Part shown: piece by piece, positions 51,836-60,022 of the stretch | Layout of the letters: every line of letters starts with the position of its first letter | Position numbering within the stretch: the stretch's first letter is position 1 | Origin: Seminavis robusta | Taxonomy: Eukaryota > Bacillariophyta > Bacillariophyceae > Naviculales > Naviculaceae | Length of the DNA stretch: 64,000 nt | Assembly: GCA_903772945.1 (NCBI GenBank) | Contig: CAICTM010000139.1 | Span: 1 to 64,000 of the forward strand | Reading direction: 5' to 3' | The notes under the pieces: model-generated | Told to the model about the DNA's origin: nothing | The model's input: the letters and a program-made list of their open reading frames with translations, nothing else | Databases searched by the model: none | Program-made: the position numbers and the translations under genes

Positions 51836-54800
51836 CTACGGTAGCTCCGAACTCGCAGAGGACCGGGAATTCTTCCGAGCGGCTTGGATTGCTGCGTCTC
51901 CTTTGTCGACCCATGCATTGAAGTCTTCCTCCGACTTGGCACGCAACAGTATATCAGGGTTCTTCCCCCTAAATTTCAAGACGAAACCATATCCCGTCGT
52001 GTCGGCTGGCGTGACTCTCTCCACTTCTGGATGCAGCTTGCTATCCTCCTCTGCAAACGATTCTTTGTCGGAATATCGAACAGATCCATCGTCGTACCAT
52101 GCGTAATATTGTTGCTTCCACAAGAAGGGAAGGTACTTCCTTTGCTTTTCCACAGCACAGCAATAGACTTGCTGTACCTTGGCAAACGTTTTGGCAGCAC
52201 CCACCTGATGCTCCTCGCGTTTGATGTCTTCGGCTTTCTTCTCAATCTCCTCTTGCAACGTCTGAAGCTCCTCGTCCAAAGCTGGTTGGGACCCCGGCGT
52301 GTTGTTTAGCTGTTTTGCAACATGACTCTTCCTCTCTAGAAGACGGTCTTGTTCATCTTGCAACACTTGAACCTTAAGCTTTCGGTACACAGCTGCCTTC
52401 TCCGCCAGTGCCGCATACTTCTTCTGCTCCTTGGCAAGAGCTTCCCGCACCTCTGAATTTGCCCTGAGCTTTCCGGCCTCGATCTCCTCTGGACTCATGT
52501 CGTAACAACCAGTACCCTTTTGCTCAAACAGAGCCTTGACATCTGGGTGCACGTATTCGGAGATACCCGAAGGGCCATGGACAGCTTTCACCAGGCCACA
52601 GTTCTCGAAATTAGGATCATTCCATTCACTGGTGGATTGGGCAAGCATTTTGATTTTCTTGTAGGAAAGTTTAATGATGGATTGTTGAGTCTCTGGCAGC
52701 TCAGGATCCACTTCTGCTGCATCTCCAATGAACTCTGATACTGCCGAAGTGGCCAGTTCTTTCCAGTCCTCGGCATTTTCATCGTCTGGTTCGATTTCTT
52801 CAGGGTCGGAGAAGGCACCACGAACGTGGCCTTCAAATGCCTTGAGAAATTCTACTCCATTGTCTGAAAGCAGCTGTCCCGTGAACTGGTCCGCCCCTCC
52901 ATTGCATGGCAGCGGAAGCCCGCGACATCGCCCCAAGGCAAAACCAATTTGAAGCAAACCCAGAGTCTTCAGGAGGGCTGGCCCATAAGTCTTGACCCAA
53001 CCATGTCTCATCTGAATTTCGTATCCAATGGGCTTCCCATCCCCATCCAAGGGTACCTCAAGACTGATAGGGCACACAAAGTGCAGCATCACTTGTGTGC
53101 CGATCCAGTTTTTGGGATTTGCCATCATTGTCGAAGTGTCCTTTGGAAGCAAATACAAGTACTTTGGGACGCAGGCCTCAAGGAGCAGAGTCGTGAGCAT
53201 TTTTGTTGTTGCCGACTGATTCTTCTGGAGCTGGCTGGAAAGGCCATATATGGACGTTTGGACCTCCCTTATTTTCTCCGCAAGGTGCTCCCTGGCCTCC
53301 TCGTGCTTCTGCGTCACATGCTCCCTAGTTTTGATGGACTCCTCGTGGACGGTTTCCTCAATGGATTTGCTCGCTTCATCAGCAACCTCGTGGATGTCCA
53401 GTTTTCTTTCGGTACAAAAGAAGTCGTCACTGAGTATTTCTCCCATCGAGGTAGGCCTGTCTGCTGGGTTTTTGCTCAGAATTCTGTTCAGAAGTTTCTT
53501 GGCAGCAGAATCCACAACGTGGTCCAGTTTTGCTTGCTTGGTTGCTTCACTCCAGTCATACAGCTCCTTCATTTCATCTCCGCTGCTAAGATCATCATTG
53601 CGGTCGACATCGAATAGAGACTTCCCAGAATCCCCGGTGCAAAATGCATACAGCATAACGCCAAATGACCAGACATCAACAGCAAGGCCAGCTTCAACAA
53701 GACTGTCTTTGTACGGAAGCCCATGAGTAACAGCTATAGTCTTCTTTTCCTGCTTGATTTCCCCGTTGAAAGGATCTTCAACTTCCTCCATGATTGACTG
53801 CAACCGGAACGTCTTCACATTGTAGCTTCGCAATCCACCTTCAGGCACTTTGATCTTGAGCTTGGAAGGGAGCCCTTGCGGCTGCTCATAACCAAAGTAT
53901 TGCGCGTAATGAATGGCTTGCGTAAAGCTTTCATTGCAATGGATCATTTCTGGTGGCAAGATCCCAGAGGAAAACTTTGCGCCAATGTATTCTGTGGGTT
54001 GCGCCATGAGCCTGACTGAAGCATCCAAGTCAATCAGCTTGTATCGCCCACTACTTCGGATAACAGATGCCATTTTGAGGTCGCCGTGAATAATACCCCG
54101 CCCATGAAGATAATTGAGGGCATCGCCAACTTGTTTCATGATCACTCGAGCAGCGTTCAAGTCTGGGCGCTCGCAGCGATATATTGAATCCAAATTGCGA
54201 TCTCCAAACGGCATGACAACAACATTTGAGTACTTCATCCGTTCTTCTGTCGGCACACCCAATATGTAAGGTTCCAAGGTATCATTGAGATCGGTGTTGT
54301 TGATTTCTATGCCATCGTGTTTGCAAATGACACCAACGACATACTTCGTGTCAAGGTCATCCCGCCCATCAGTCTCTTTCTGAAACTGGGTCTTGTCTTT
54401 CATGAATTTGATCGCAACTTTGTTCCCGAATTCATTCAAACAAAACTCAACAAACTCGTCTTCTGAAATACTGTTGCGTTTGCCACTGTTAACCTTTGCG
54501 AACAACTCGTCGATGACGTCTTCATTTTCGACGCACAAGCCGTCAAATACTGCATCATTGCTTCTTCGGCCCACCTGTTGATTGGCACGAATGCTTTGCA
54601 AGTAGTTGCCCTTGACTAGGTCCATATCCAGAAGAGCCGCCCGGAATGCATCTCTATCCATGGAGCTCAAGGGCTTAAATTTGTTGGCAAAGAACTCGTC
54701 CATCTTCCCATCGCGGGCAGAAAGGACCAGGGAAGTCGGGGACTTGTGAATTGGAGGTCCTTTGTCGAGGTCATACCTCCCCAAGAAGAAAAGACGCTTG

Positions 54801-57800
54801 TAAAATGCATCTCTGATCACTAGTGGTGCAGTCGAGATGGCAACGAGCCCATCCCTGTCCTTGGCATAGGCAAGAGCCAGTACACGTTCTTTGCGGCACA
54901 GTTTCATATCCAGCAAGTATTCTGAAATGAGTTTGGAATCACCAGATCCTTCCTCCAGGGCTTTTTTGAGAAACCTGACCCATCCATGCTGCTCAGGACG
55001 GGGTATGATTCCCTCTCTGTTTGATTTAATGAAGCATTGGATGTATTCAGCCTTCAGAAGGCGGACCGTGTTGACAGCATCTTCTCCCACCACTTCCGAT
55101 ACAGAAAGAGGCAACATCCTGAACCAGCTTGATGTGATGTTGTTTGATAGGTGGGAATTGAAGATGGCGATTTCAAGAGGGGTGACCCCTTTGCTATCTC
55201 CGACTAAGGCAAGCCCCTCTTGCACCAGAGTATCCAACACAAGTTCATCCGTGCACTGTGCTACAGATGCGTAGTGGAGAGGTGTTCTCCCACGCTTATC
55301 CTTCAACTGCAGCAAAACAGAATGATCGAGACACAGGAAATTCAGAAGTTTCACGTTGATCTTGCTTGCTGCTGCCAATATGTGCAGTGGATTTCTCCCA
55401 GCTGTATCTAGCTTGTTGAATTCTTCTTTGTCGAGTCTCTCCAAGTCTTTGACCTCAGCTGTGGACTGAAAGTAGCATATTTCATGGGCTGGACAGTCTT
55501 CAAACATGTTTTGGTACCGTTCCAACTCAAGAGGGCAGCCTTTAAAGGTATCCTCTTCAACTGATATTGATTTTGGGAGCTTCAAGATTTGAAGGCTCTT
55601 ACAATGGAGGAATACCTCATTATGCAAGGATTGGAGGTCCTTGGGCAGGACGGCAATTTCCAAGCTTTCGCATCCATCAAAGACATTTGCGGGAAGGGAA
55701 GACAAAGAAGCAGAAATATCCACAAAAGAGAGATTTGTGCATCCTTGGAAACAATATGGACTGACGTCTTTCACAGATGCAGGCAGTACAATGCTCCGCA
55801 AAGAAGAGCAACCACTGAATGCACGAAAGCCCAAGGAGACGGAGGAGGAGACAGAAGAGGGCAAAGACAGCGTCCGCAAACTCCTGCAGCCGTCGAAACA
55901 TGAGCTTCCAATGACCTCTAAAAACTCTCCGAAATCAATTTCTTCCAGATTTTTGCATCCAGAAAAGGTGGAGTCTTCCAGATGTGTGACAAGCAGAGGC
56001 AGCCTCACTCTTTTTAAAGACTCGCAGTGGTGAAAACATCGTCGCCCAATTGTATTGATGGACAGAGACAAAGTAATGCTCTTCAAGCTTGTGCACTTTC
56101 CAAAACACGATTCGTGGATTACTTGGAGTTGGGAAGGCAGCGCAACAGCTTGCAACGCAGTGCACCCTTCAAAGGCAGAGGAACCTATCTCTTGCGCCTT
56201 AAAGGGAACTCTGATGAACTTCAAGCGCTCACACTCAGCAAAACAGCTTCTGGGGATGGTATTTAGATTGAATGGGAGTCCAACTTTTCTCAAGTTCCCA
56301 CAACCTAGGAAACAGCATTCTCCAATGAAACTTATGGAATTGGGGAGTATAATGGATGGCAGCATGCGGCACCCATGAAATGCCCAGCCTTCTATGCGTT
56401 GAAGCGCGGAGGGCAACACAATTACCCCAAATGAAGACATGGATGCGGACGAGACTGATGTGCCAAAAGAAGATATTGACCCATGAGAACTGTGTGTGCC
56501 AAGCTCTTGGGCTAGAGAAGGAACTGTAATGGACTTCAAACTGGAACAGCCACTGAAGCACCGATGCGGAATAGTGGTCAAATTTTCAGAAAGTGCCACT
56601 GTCTCCAAGACTGAGCATCCACTAAAACAACAATCGCCAAGAGAGTTGACAGAGTCTGGTAGCTTGACAGTAGGTAGCTTTTCACATCGACAAAATGCAC
56701 CACTTTCTATGGTCCGGAGGCTGGAAGGAAAGACAGCACCTCCCAATGAGTTGATTGTTGATTGTTCTTGAGCTTCAGAGGCGGCCACTATACACTTCAA
56801 GCTTATACAATGTTGGAAGCACTCCCGAGGAATCGTAGTCACATTGTCTGACAGTTCCACAACCTCCAAGCTTTCACACGAATAAAAACAAGAAGTACCA
56901 AGGGTAGTGACGCTGTTGGGCATTTTGATAGACAAGAGTTCTGTACATCCATAGAAAGCCTCTTCTTCAATTGATTGAAGTGCAGAGGGACTAGAGACAT
57001 CGTGAGTGGGAATCACGATGGATTTCAAACTTGAACACCCACAGAAGCACCACATGGGAATCACAACCAAATTCACTGAAAGTTCCACAGTCTCAAGTGA
57101 ATTGCAAGCAGAGAAACAACGGTCACCAACAGAAGTTAGTGAATTCGGCAGTTTGACAAATTGTATCTTGCTGCATCCTTCAAATGCCGCTTCTCCAATG
57201 GATTCAAGTTTGGAGGGGAAAACGCTTCCACCCAATGTGTGAATTGCGGATTGTTCTTCAACTTCCGATGGAGTCACCATACACCTCAAATTCAAACATT
57301 CTCTAAAGCATTCATCTGGAATGCGGGTCAAATTTGCCGGAAGCTCCACAGTCTCAAGGGTATAGCACTCGGTGAAACAACTGTCGCCAAGAGAAACAAC
57401 GGTGTTTGGTAGCTTGATTGACTCAAGGGTTGCGCAACGAGCAAATGCTTCCTTTTCAATGCGCTTGAGTTTGGGAGGAAGATCAACTGTCTTTAAGTTG
57501 GAACACCCATCAAAGCACCCATCTGGAATACTGACCAAATTCACGGACAACTCCAAAAACTGCAGGAGACCGCATCCCATGAAACATCCATTACCTAGAG
57601 AACTTAGGGAGTTGGGCAGATGGATGGACACAAGCTTTTGACAAGACATAAATGATTCTTCGCCGATTGATTGGAGTGCCTCCTTGGGGAAGTCGACCCT
57701 GGTGAGGGTTTCATGAAGATCCTTGAAGGCATTGTCTGGAATTTTGGTGACGTCGTCAGCGACAATGAGATGCTCAATCTGGACTTGATCGTCTTCGGCC

Positions 57801-59353
57801 CACGGAGGCGGGTGCCCCCGATAAATGACTGGTGCTTTTTTCGAGCAGCTCTGTTCGGAATTGTTGCCCACCTCTTGGCTATCTTCATTGTGGTCTCCTC
57901 CGTTCTGGTCAGACTGGACTTGTTCTCTGTTGGACATCTCTTTATCGATTTCTGATTGCACCTGTTCTTCCTCCTGAGACTCTGCTGCCTCCATTTCATC
58001 GCTTTCATTGTCCTTCAGCCCTTTCTCGCCATCAAAAGTGGCCTCCATCTCGCCAGACTGGACATGTTCTCCTTCGAGCATTTCTTTGTCGATTTCTGAT
58101 TGTTGTCCCTGGTCTTCCTGCGGAGAGTTGGCTGCCCCCGTTTCATCACTTTCATTGTCCTTCAGCCCTTTCTTTCCATCAGGAGTGGCCTCCTTCTTGT
58201 CAGACTGGACTTGTTCTCTGTCGAACATCTCTTCACCATTTTCTGATTTTTGCTCCTCGTCATTTTCTGATTGTTGCTCCTGTTCTTCGTCCTGAGAATC
58301 CGCTGCCTCCATTTCGTTGCTTTCATTGTCCTTCAGCCCCTTCTCGCCATTAACAGTGGCCTCCGTCTCGTCAGATTGGACTTGTTCTCTGTTGGACATC
58401 TCTTCGCCATTTTCTGATTGTTGCTCCTTTTCATTTTCTGATCGTTGCTCCTGTTCTTCGTCCTGAGAGTCTGCTGCCCCCGTTTCTCCGCCTTCATTGT
58501 CCTTCAGCCCTTTTTCGCCATCAACAGTTCCCTCCTTCTTGTCAGACTGGACTTGTTCCCTGTCAGACATTTTGTTGTCGATTTCTGATTGTTGCTCCTG
58601 GTCTTCGTGCTGAAAGTCGTCTGCCACCGTTTCATCAATTTCATCGTCCTTCAGCCCCTTCTCGCCATTAACAGTGGCCTCCGTCTCGTCAGATTGGACT
58701 TGTTCTCTTTCGGACATCTCTTCGCCATTTACTGATTGTTGCTCCTCTTCATTTTCTGATTGTTGCTCCTGTTCTTCCTCCTGAGAGTCTGCTGCCTGCG
58801 TTTCGCCGCTTTCATCGTCCTGCAGCCATTTCTCGCCATCAACAGTGGCTTCCTTCTTCCCAGACTGGATTTGTTCTCTGTTGGACATCTCTTCACCATT
58901 TTCTGATTGTTGCTCCTCTTCACTTTCTGATTGTTTCTCCTGGTCTTTGTGTTGAGAGTCGTCCGCCCCTGTTTCGGCCATTTCATAGTCCTTCAGCCCT
59001 TTCTCACCACCAACAGTGGCATCCTTCTTGTCAGACTCGACTTGTTCTCTGTCGGAAATCTCTCCATGATTTTCTGATTGTTGCTCCTGGTCTTCGTGCT
59101 GAGATTTGGCTGCCCCTGTTATGTTGCTTTTATCATCGTTCAGCAAATGCTCACCATCAACAGCGGCCTCCTTCTCATCAGACTCGACTTGTTCTCCGCC
59201 GGAAATCTCTCCATGATTTTCTGATTGTTGCTCCTGGTCTTCGTGCTGAGAGTCGGCTGCCTCCATTTCATCGCCTTCATCATCGTTCAGCGTCTCGCCA
59301 TCAACAGTTGCATCCTTCTCCTCGTCAATGGATTTCTCGAAAGGGGCTTGCAT
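51836..59353 (-). CDS. giant multidomain protein: acidic repeats, BspA-type LRRs, ankyrins, kinase-like domain, PH
   Basis: 2505 residues in one uninterrupted 7.5-kb frame. In order (approximate residues): nine acidic Gln/Glu/Ser repeats (1-500); about thirty BspA/LRR_5 units (520-1275) with ELP.SL..IG..CF.GC spacing; ankyrin-like repeats with GRNPLHILAA and GRTPLHYAS (1300-1400); an EF-hand-like segment (about 1620); a kinase domain (1650-1975); coiled coil (2000-2070); a conserved block around GWVKTYGPALLKTLG (2095-2150); a second coiled coil (2290-2385); a PH domain (2400-2500). In the kinase VAIK is kept, but the loop is HGDLKMAS (Ser for Asn) and DFG is DLD, a variant I recall from heterokont kinases. 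Activity is therefore uncertain. The PH domain suggests membrane phosphoinositide binding. A receptor-less sensor or scaffold is inferred. No signal peptide or membrane segment. Confidence 0.88.
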   Translation of the reverse strand: MQAPFEKSIDEEKDATVDGETLNDDEGDEMEAADSQHEDQEQQSENHGEISGGEQVESDEKEAAVDGEHLLNDDKSNITGAAKSQHEDQEQQSENHGEISDREQVESDKKDATVGGEKGLKDYEMAETGADDSQHKDQEKQSESEEEQQSENGEEMSNREQIQSGKKEATVDGEKWLQDDESGETQAADSQEEEQEQQSENEEEQQSVNGEEMSEREQVQSDETEATVNGEKGLKDDEIDETVADDFQHEDQEQQSEIDNKMSDREQVQSDKKEGTVDGEKGLKDNEGGETGAADSQDEEQEQRSENEKEQQSENGEEMSNREQVQSDETEATVNGEKGLKDNESNEMEAADSQDEEQEQQSENDEEQKSENGEEMFDREQVQSDKKEATPDGKKGLKDNESDETGAANSPQEDQGQQSEIDKEMLEGEHVQSGEMEATFDGEKGLKDNESDEMEAAESQEEEQVQSEIDKEMSNREQVQSDQNGGDHNEDSQEVGNNSEQSCSKKAPVIYRGHPPPWAEDDQVQIEHLIVADDVTKIPDNAFKDLHETLTRVDFPKEALQSIGEESFMSCQKLVSIHLPNSLSSLGNGCFMGCGLLQFLELSVNLVSIPDGCFDGCSNLKTVDLPPKLKRIEKEAFARCATLESIKLPNTVVSLGDSCFTECYTLETVELPANLTRIPDECFRECLNLRCMVTPSEVEEQSAIHTLGGSVFPSKLESIGEAAFEGCSKIQFVKLPNSLTSVGDRCFSACNSLETVELSVNLVVIPMWCFCGCSSLKSIVIPTHDVSSPSALQSIEEEAFYGCTELLSIKMPNSVTTLGTSCFYSCESLEVVELSDNVTTIPRECFQHCISLKCIVAASEAQEQSTINSLGGAVFPSSLRTIESGAFCRCEKLPTVKLPDSVNSLGDCCFSGCSVLETVALSENLTTIPHRCFSGCSSLKSITVPSLAQELGTHSSHGSISSFGTSVSSASMSSFGVIVLPSALQRIEGWAFHGCRMLPSIILPNSISFIGECCFLGCGNLRKVGLPFNLNTIPRSCFAECERLKFIRVPFKAQEIGSSAFEGCTALQAVALPSQLQVIHESCFGKCTSLKSITLSLSINTIGRRCFHHCESLKRVRLPLLVTHLEDSTFSGCKNLEEIDFGEFLEVIGSSCFDGCRSLRTLSLPSSVSSSVSLGFRAFSGCSSLRSIVLPASVKDVSPYCFQGCTNLSFVDISASLSSLPANVFDGCESLEIAVLPKDLQSLHNEVFLHCKSLQILKLPKSISVEEDTFKGCPLELERYQNMFEDCPAHEICYFQSTAEVKDLERLDKEEFNKLDTAGRNPLHILAAASKINVKLLNFLCLDHSVLLQLKDKRGRTPLHYASVAQCTDELVLDTLVQEGLALVGDSKGVTPLEIAIFNSHLSNNITSSWFRMLPLSVSEVVGEDAVNTVRLLKAEYIQCFIKSNREGIIPRPEQHGWVRFLKKALEEGSGDSKLISEYLLDMKLCRKERVLALAYAKDRDGLVAISTAPLVIRDAFYKRLFFLGRYDLDKGPPIHKSPTSLVLSARDGKMDEFFANKFKPLSSMDRDAFRAALLDMDLVKGNYLQSIRANQQVGRRSNDAVFDGLCVENEDVIDELFAKVNSGKRNSISEDEFVEFCLNEFGNKVAIKFMKDKTQFQKETDGRDDLDTKYVVGVICKHDGIEINNTDLNDTLEPYILGVPTEERMKYSNVVVMPFGDRNLDSIYRCERPDLNAARVIMKQVGDALNYLHGRGIIHGDLKMASVIRSSGRYKLIDLDASVRLMAQPTEYIGAKFSSGILPPEMIHCNESFTQAIHYAQYFGYEQPQGLPSKLKIKVPEGGLRSYNVKTFRLQSIMEEVEDPFNGEIKQEKKTIAVTHGLPYKDSLVEAGLAVDVWSFGVMLYAFCTGDSGKSLFDVDRNDDLSSGDEMKELYDWSEATKQAKLDHVVDSAAKKLLNRILSKNPADRPTSMGEILSDDFFCTERKLDIHEVADEASKSIEETVHEESIKTREHVTQKHEEAREHLAEKIREVQTSIYGLSSQLQKNQSATTKMLTTLLLEACVPKYLYLLPKDTSTMMANPKNWIGTQVMLHFVCPISLEVPLDGDGKPIGYEIQMRHGWVKTYGPALLKTLGLLQIGFALGRCRGLPLPCNGGADQFTGQLLSDNGVEFLKAFEGHVRGAFSDPEEIEPDDENAEDWKELATSAVSEFIGDAAEVDPELPETQQSIIKLSYKKIKMLAQSTSEWNDPNFENCGLVKAVHGPSGISEYVHPDVKALFEQKGTGCYDMSPEEIEAGKLRANSEVREALAKEQKKYAALAEKAAVYRKLKVQVLQDEQDRLLERKSHVAKQLNNTPGSQPALDEELQTLQEEIEKKAEDIKREEHQVGAAKTFAKVQQVYCCAVEKQRKYLPFLWKQQYYAWYDDGSVRYSDKESFAEEDSKLHPEVERVTPADTTGYGFVLKFRGKNPDILLRAKSEEDFNAWVDKGDAAIQAARKNSRSSASSELP
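57860..59353 (-). repeat. nine-unit acidic protein repeat at the N-terminus of the giant gene
   Basis: The coding DNA repeats a unit of about 40-60 codons, with DGEKGLKDNES, ADSQDEEQEQQSEN and REQVQSDKKEATV as landmarks. Nine DGE/NGE-type unit starts can be counted; some units carry an extra EEQQSEN block. Neighbouring units are often closer in sequence than distant ones, as expected for expansion by unequal exchange. Confidence 0.85.
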
Positions 59354-60022
59354 TTCGACTGTAGTAGAGACGACGACACGACGACGCCGTCATGAAAATT
59401 CGTGCTCTAGCAAGCTGCTTCTAAAGGAGGTGCTCCAATATCAATTTTGCCCTTGTTCTGGGCGAGTGACAGTCAGGATAGGTCTGAGTGGCGTCACTTG
59501 CATTATTGGCGGTGTCTGGAGTACTACTATGGGACCCTTACCCCAATTTCCTTTTATGCTGGGCGCCCCAGTACCGGTAGTAGCTTTGGTCTGCAGGTCC
59601 CTGCGGCCAATCAAATCTTGAGGGTCCCGCAAAGCCAAACCCTTTGCCCCCCGTAATGGTCCTCAATTTCTTGCCCCTGATCCCACAGAACCTAGTCCTG
59701 AATTTCGACTGTTCTTTGCTTAAGCCTGGCCCCGGCTGGCTTCCGTAGATAATTTCCCTACTCTAAAACCCCCCTATATATAATCTTGAGGGTTCGCATC
59801 TGAGTTCAGAGTGACGGTTCTGAGTCGTTGATACCGGACCGGTACTAGTACCACTGGGCGAGGATGGGTTCTGCCGCCAACACATTGATCTCGATCCTCC
59901 AATCCAAAGCCACATCACAAGCCCAAAAGCTCCAAAGGTGTTTCCTACCACAGAGGACCAGATGTCATCGGGTCCGTGACTCATGCCTCCGTCAATCAAG
60001 CAAGCAAACATTTGCGATCCTT
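59354..60022. other. spacer between the giant gene and the transposon-like unit
   Basis: No gene seen. TATATATAATC at 59776-59786 is A/T-rich; GATACCGGACCGGTACTAGTACC at 59830-59852 is a palindrome-rich patch. The giant gene should have its promoter here, but no element stands out. Confidence 0.45.
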
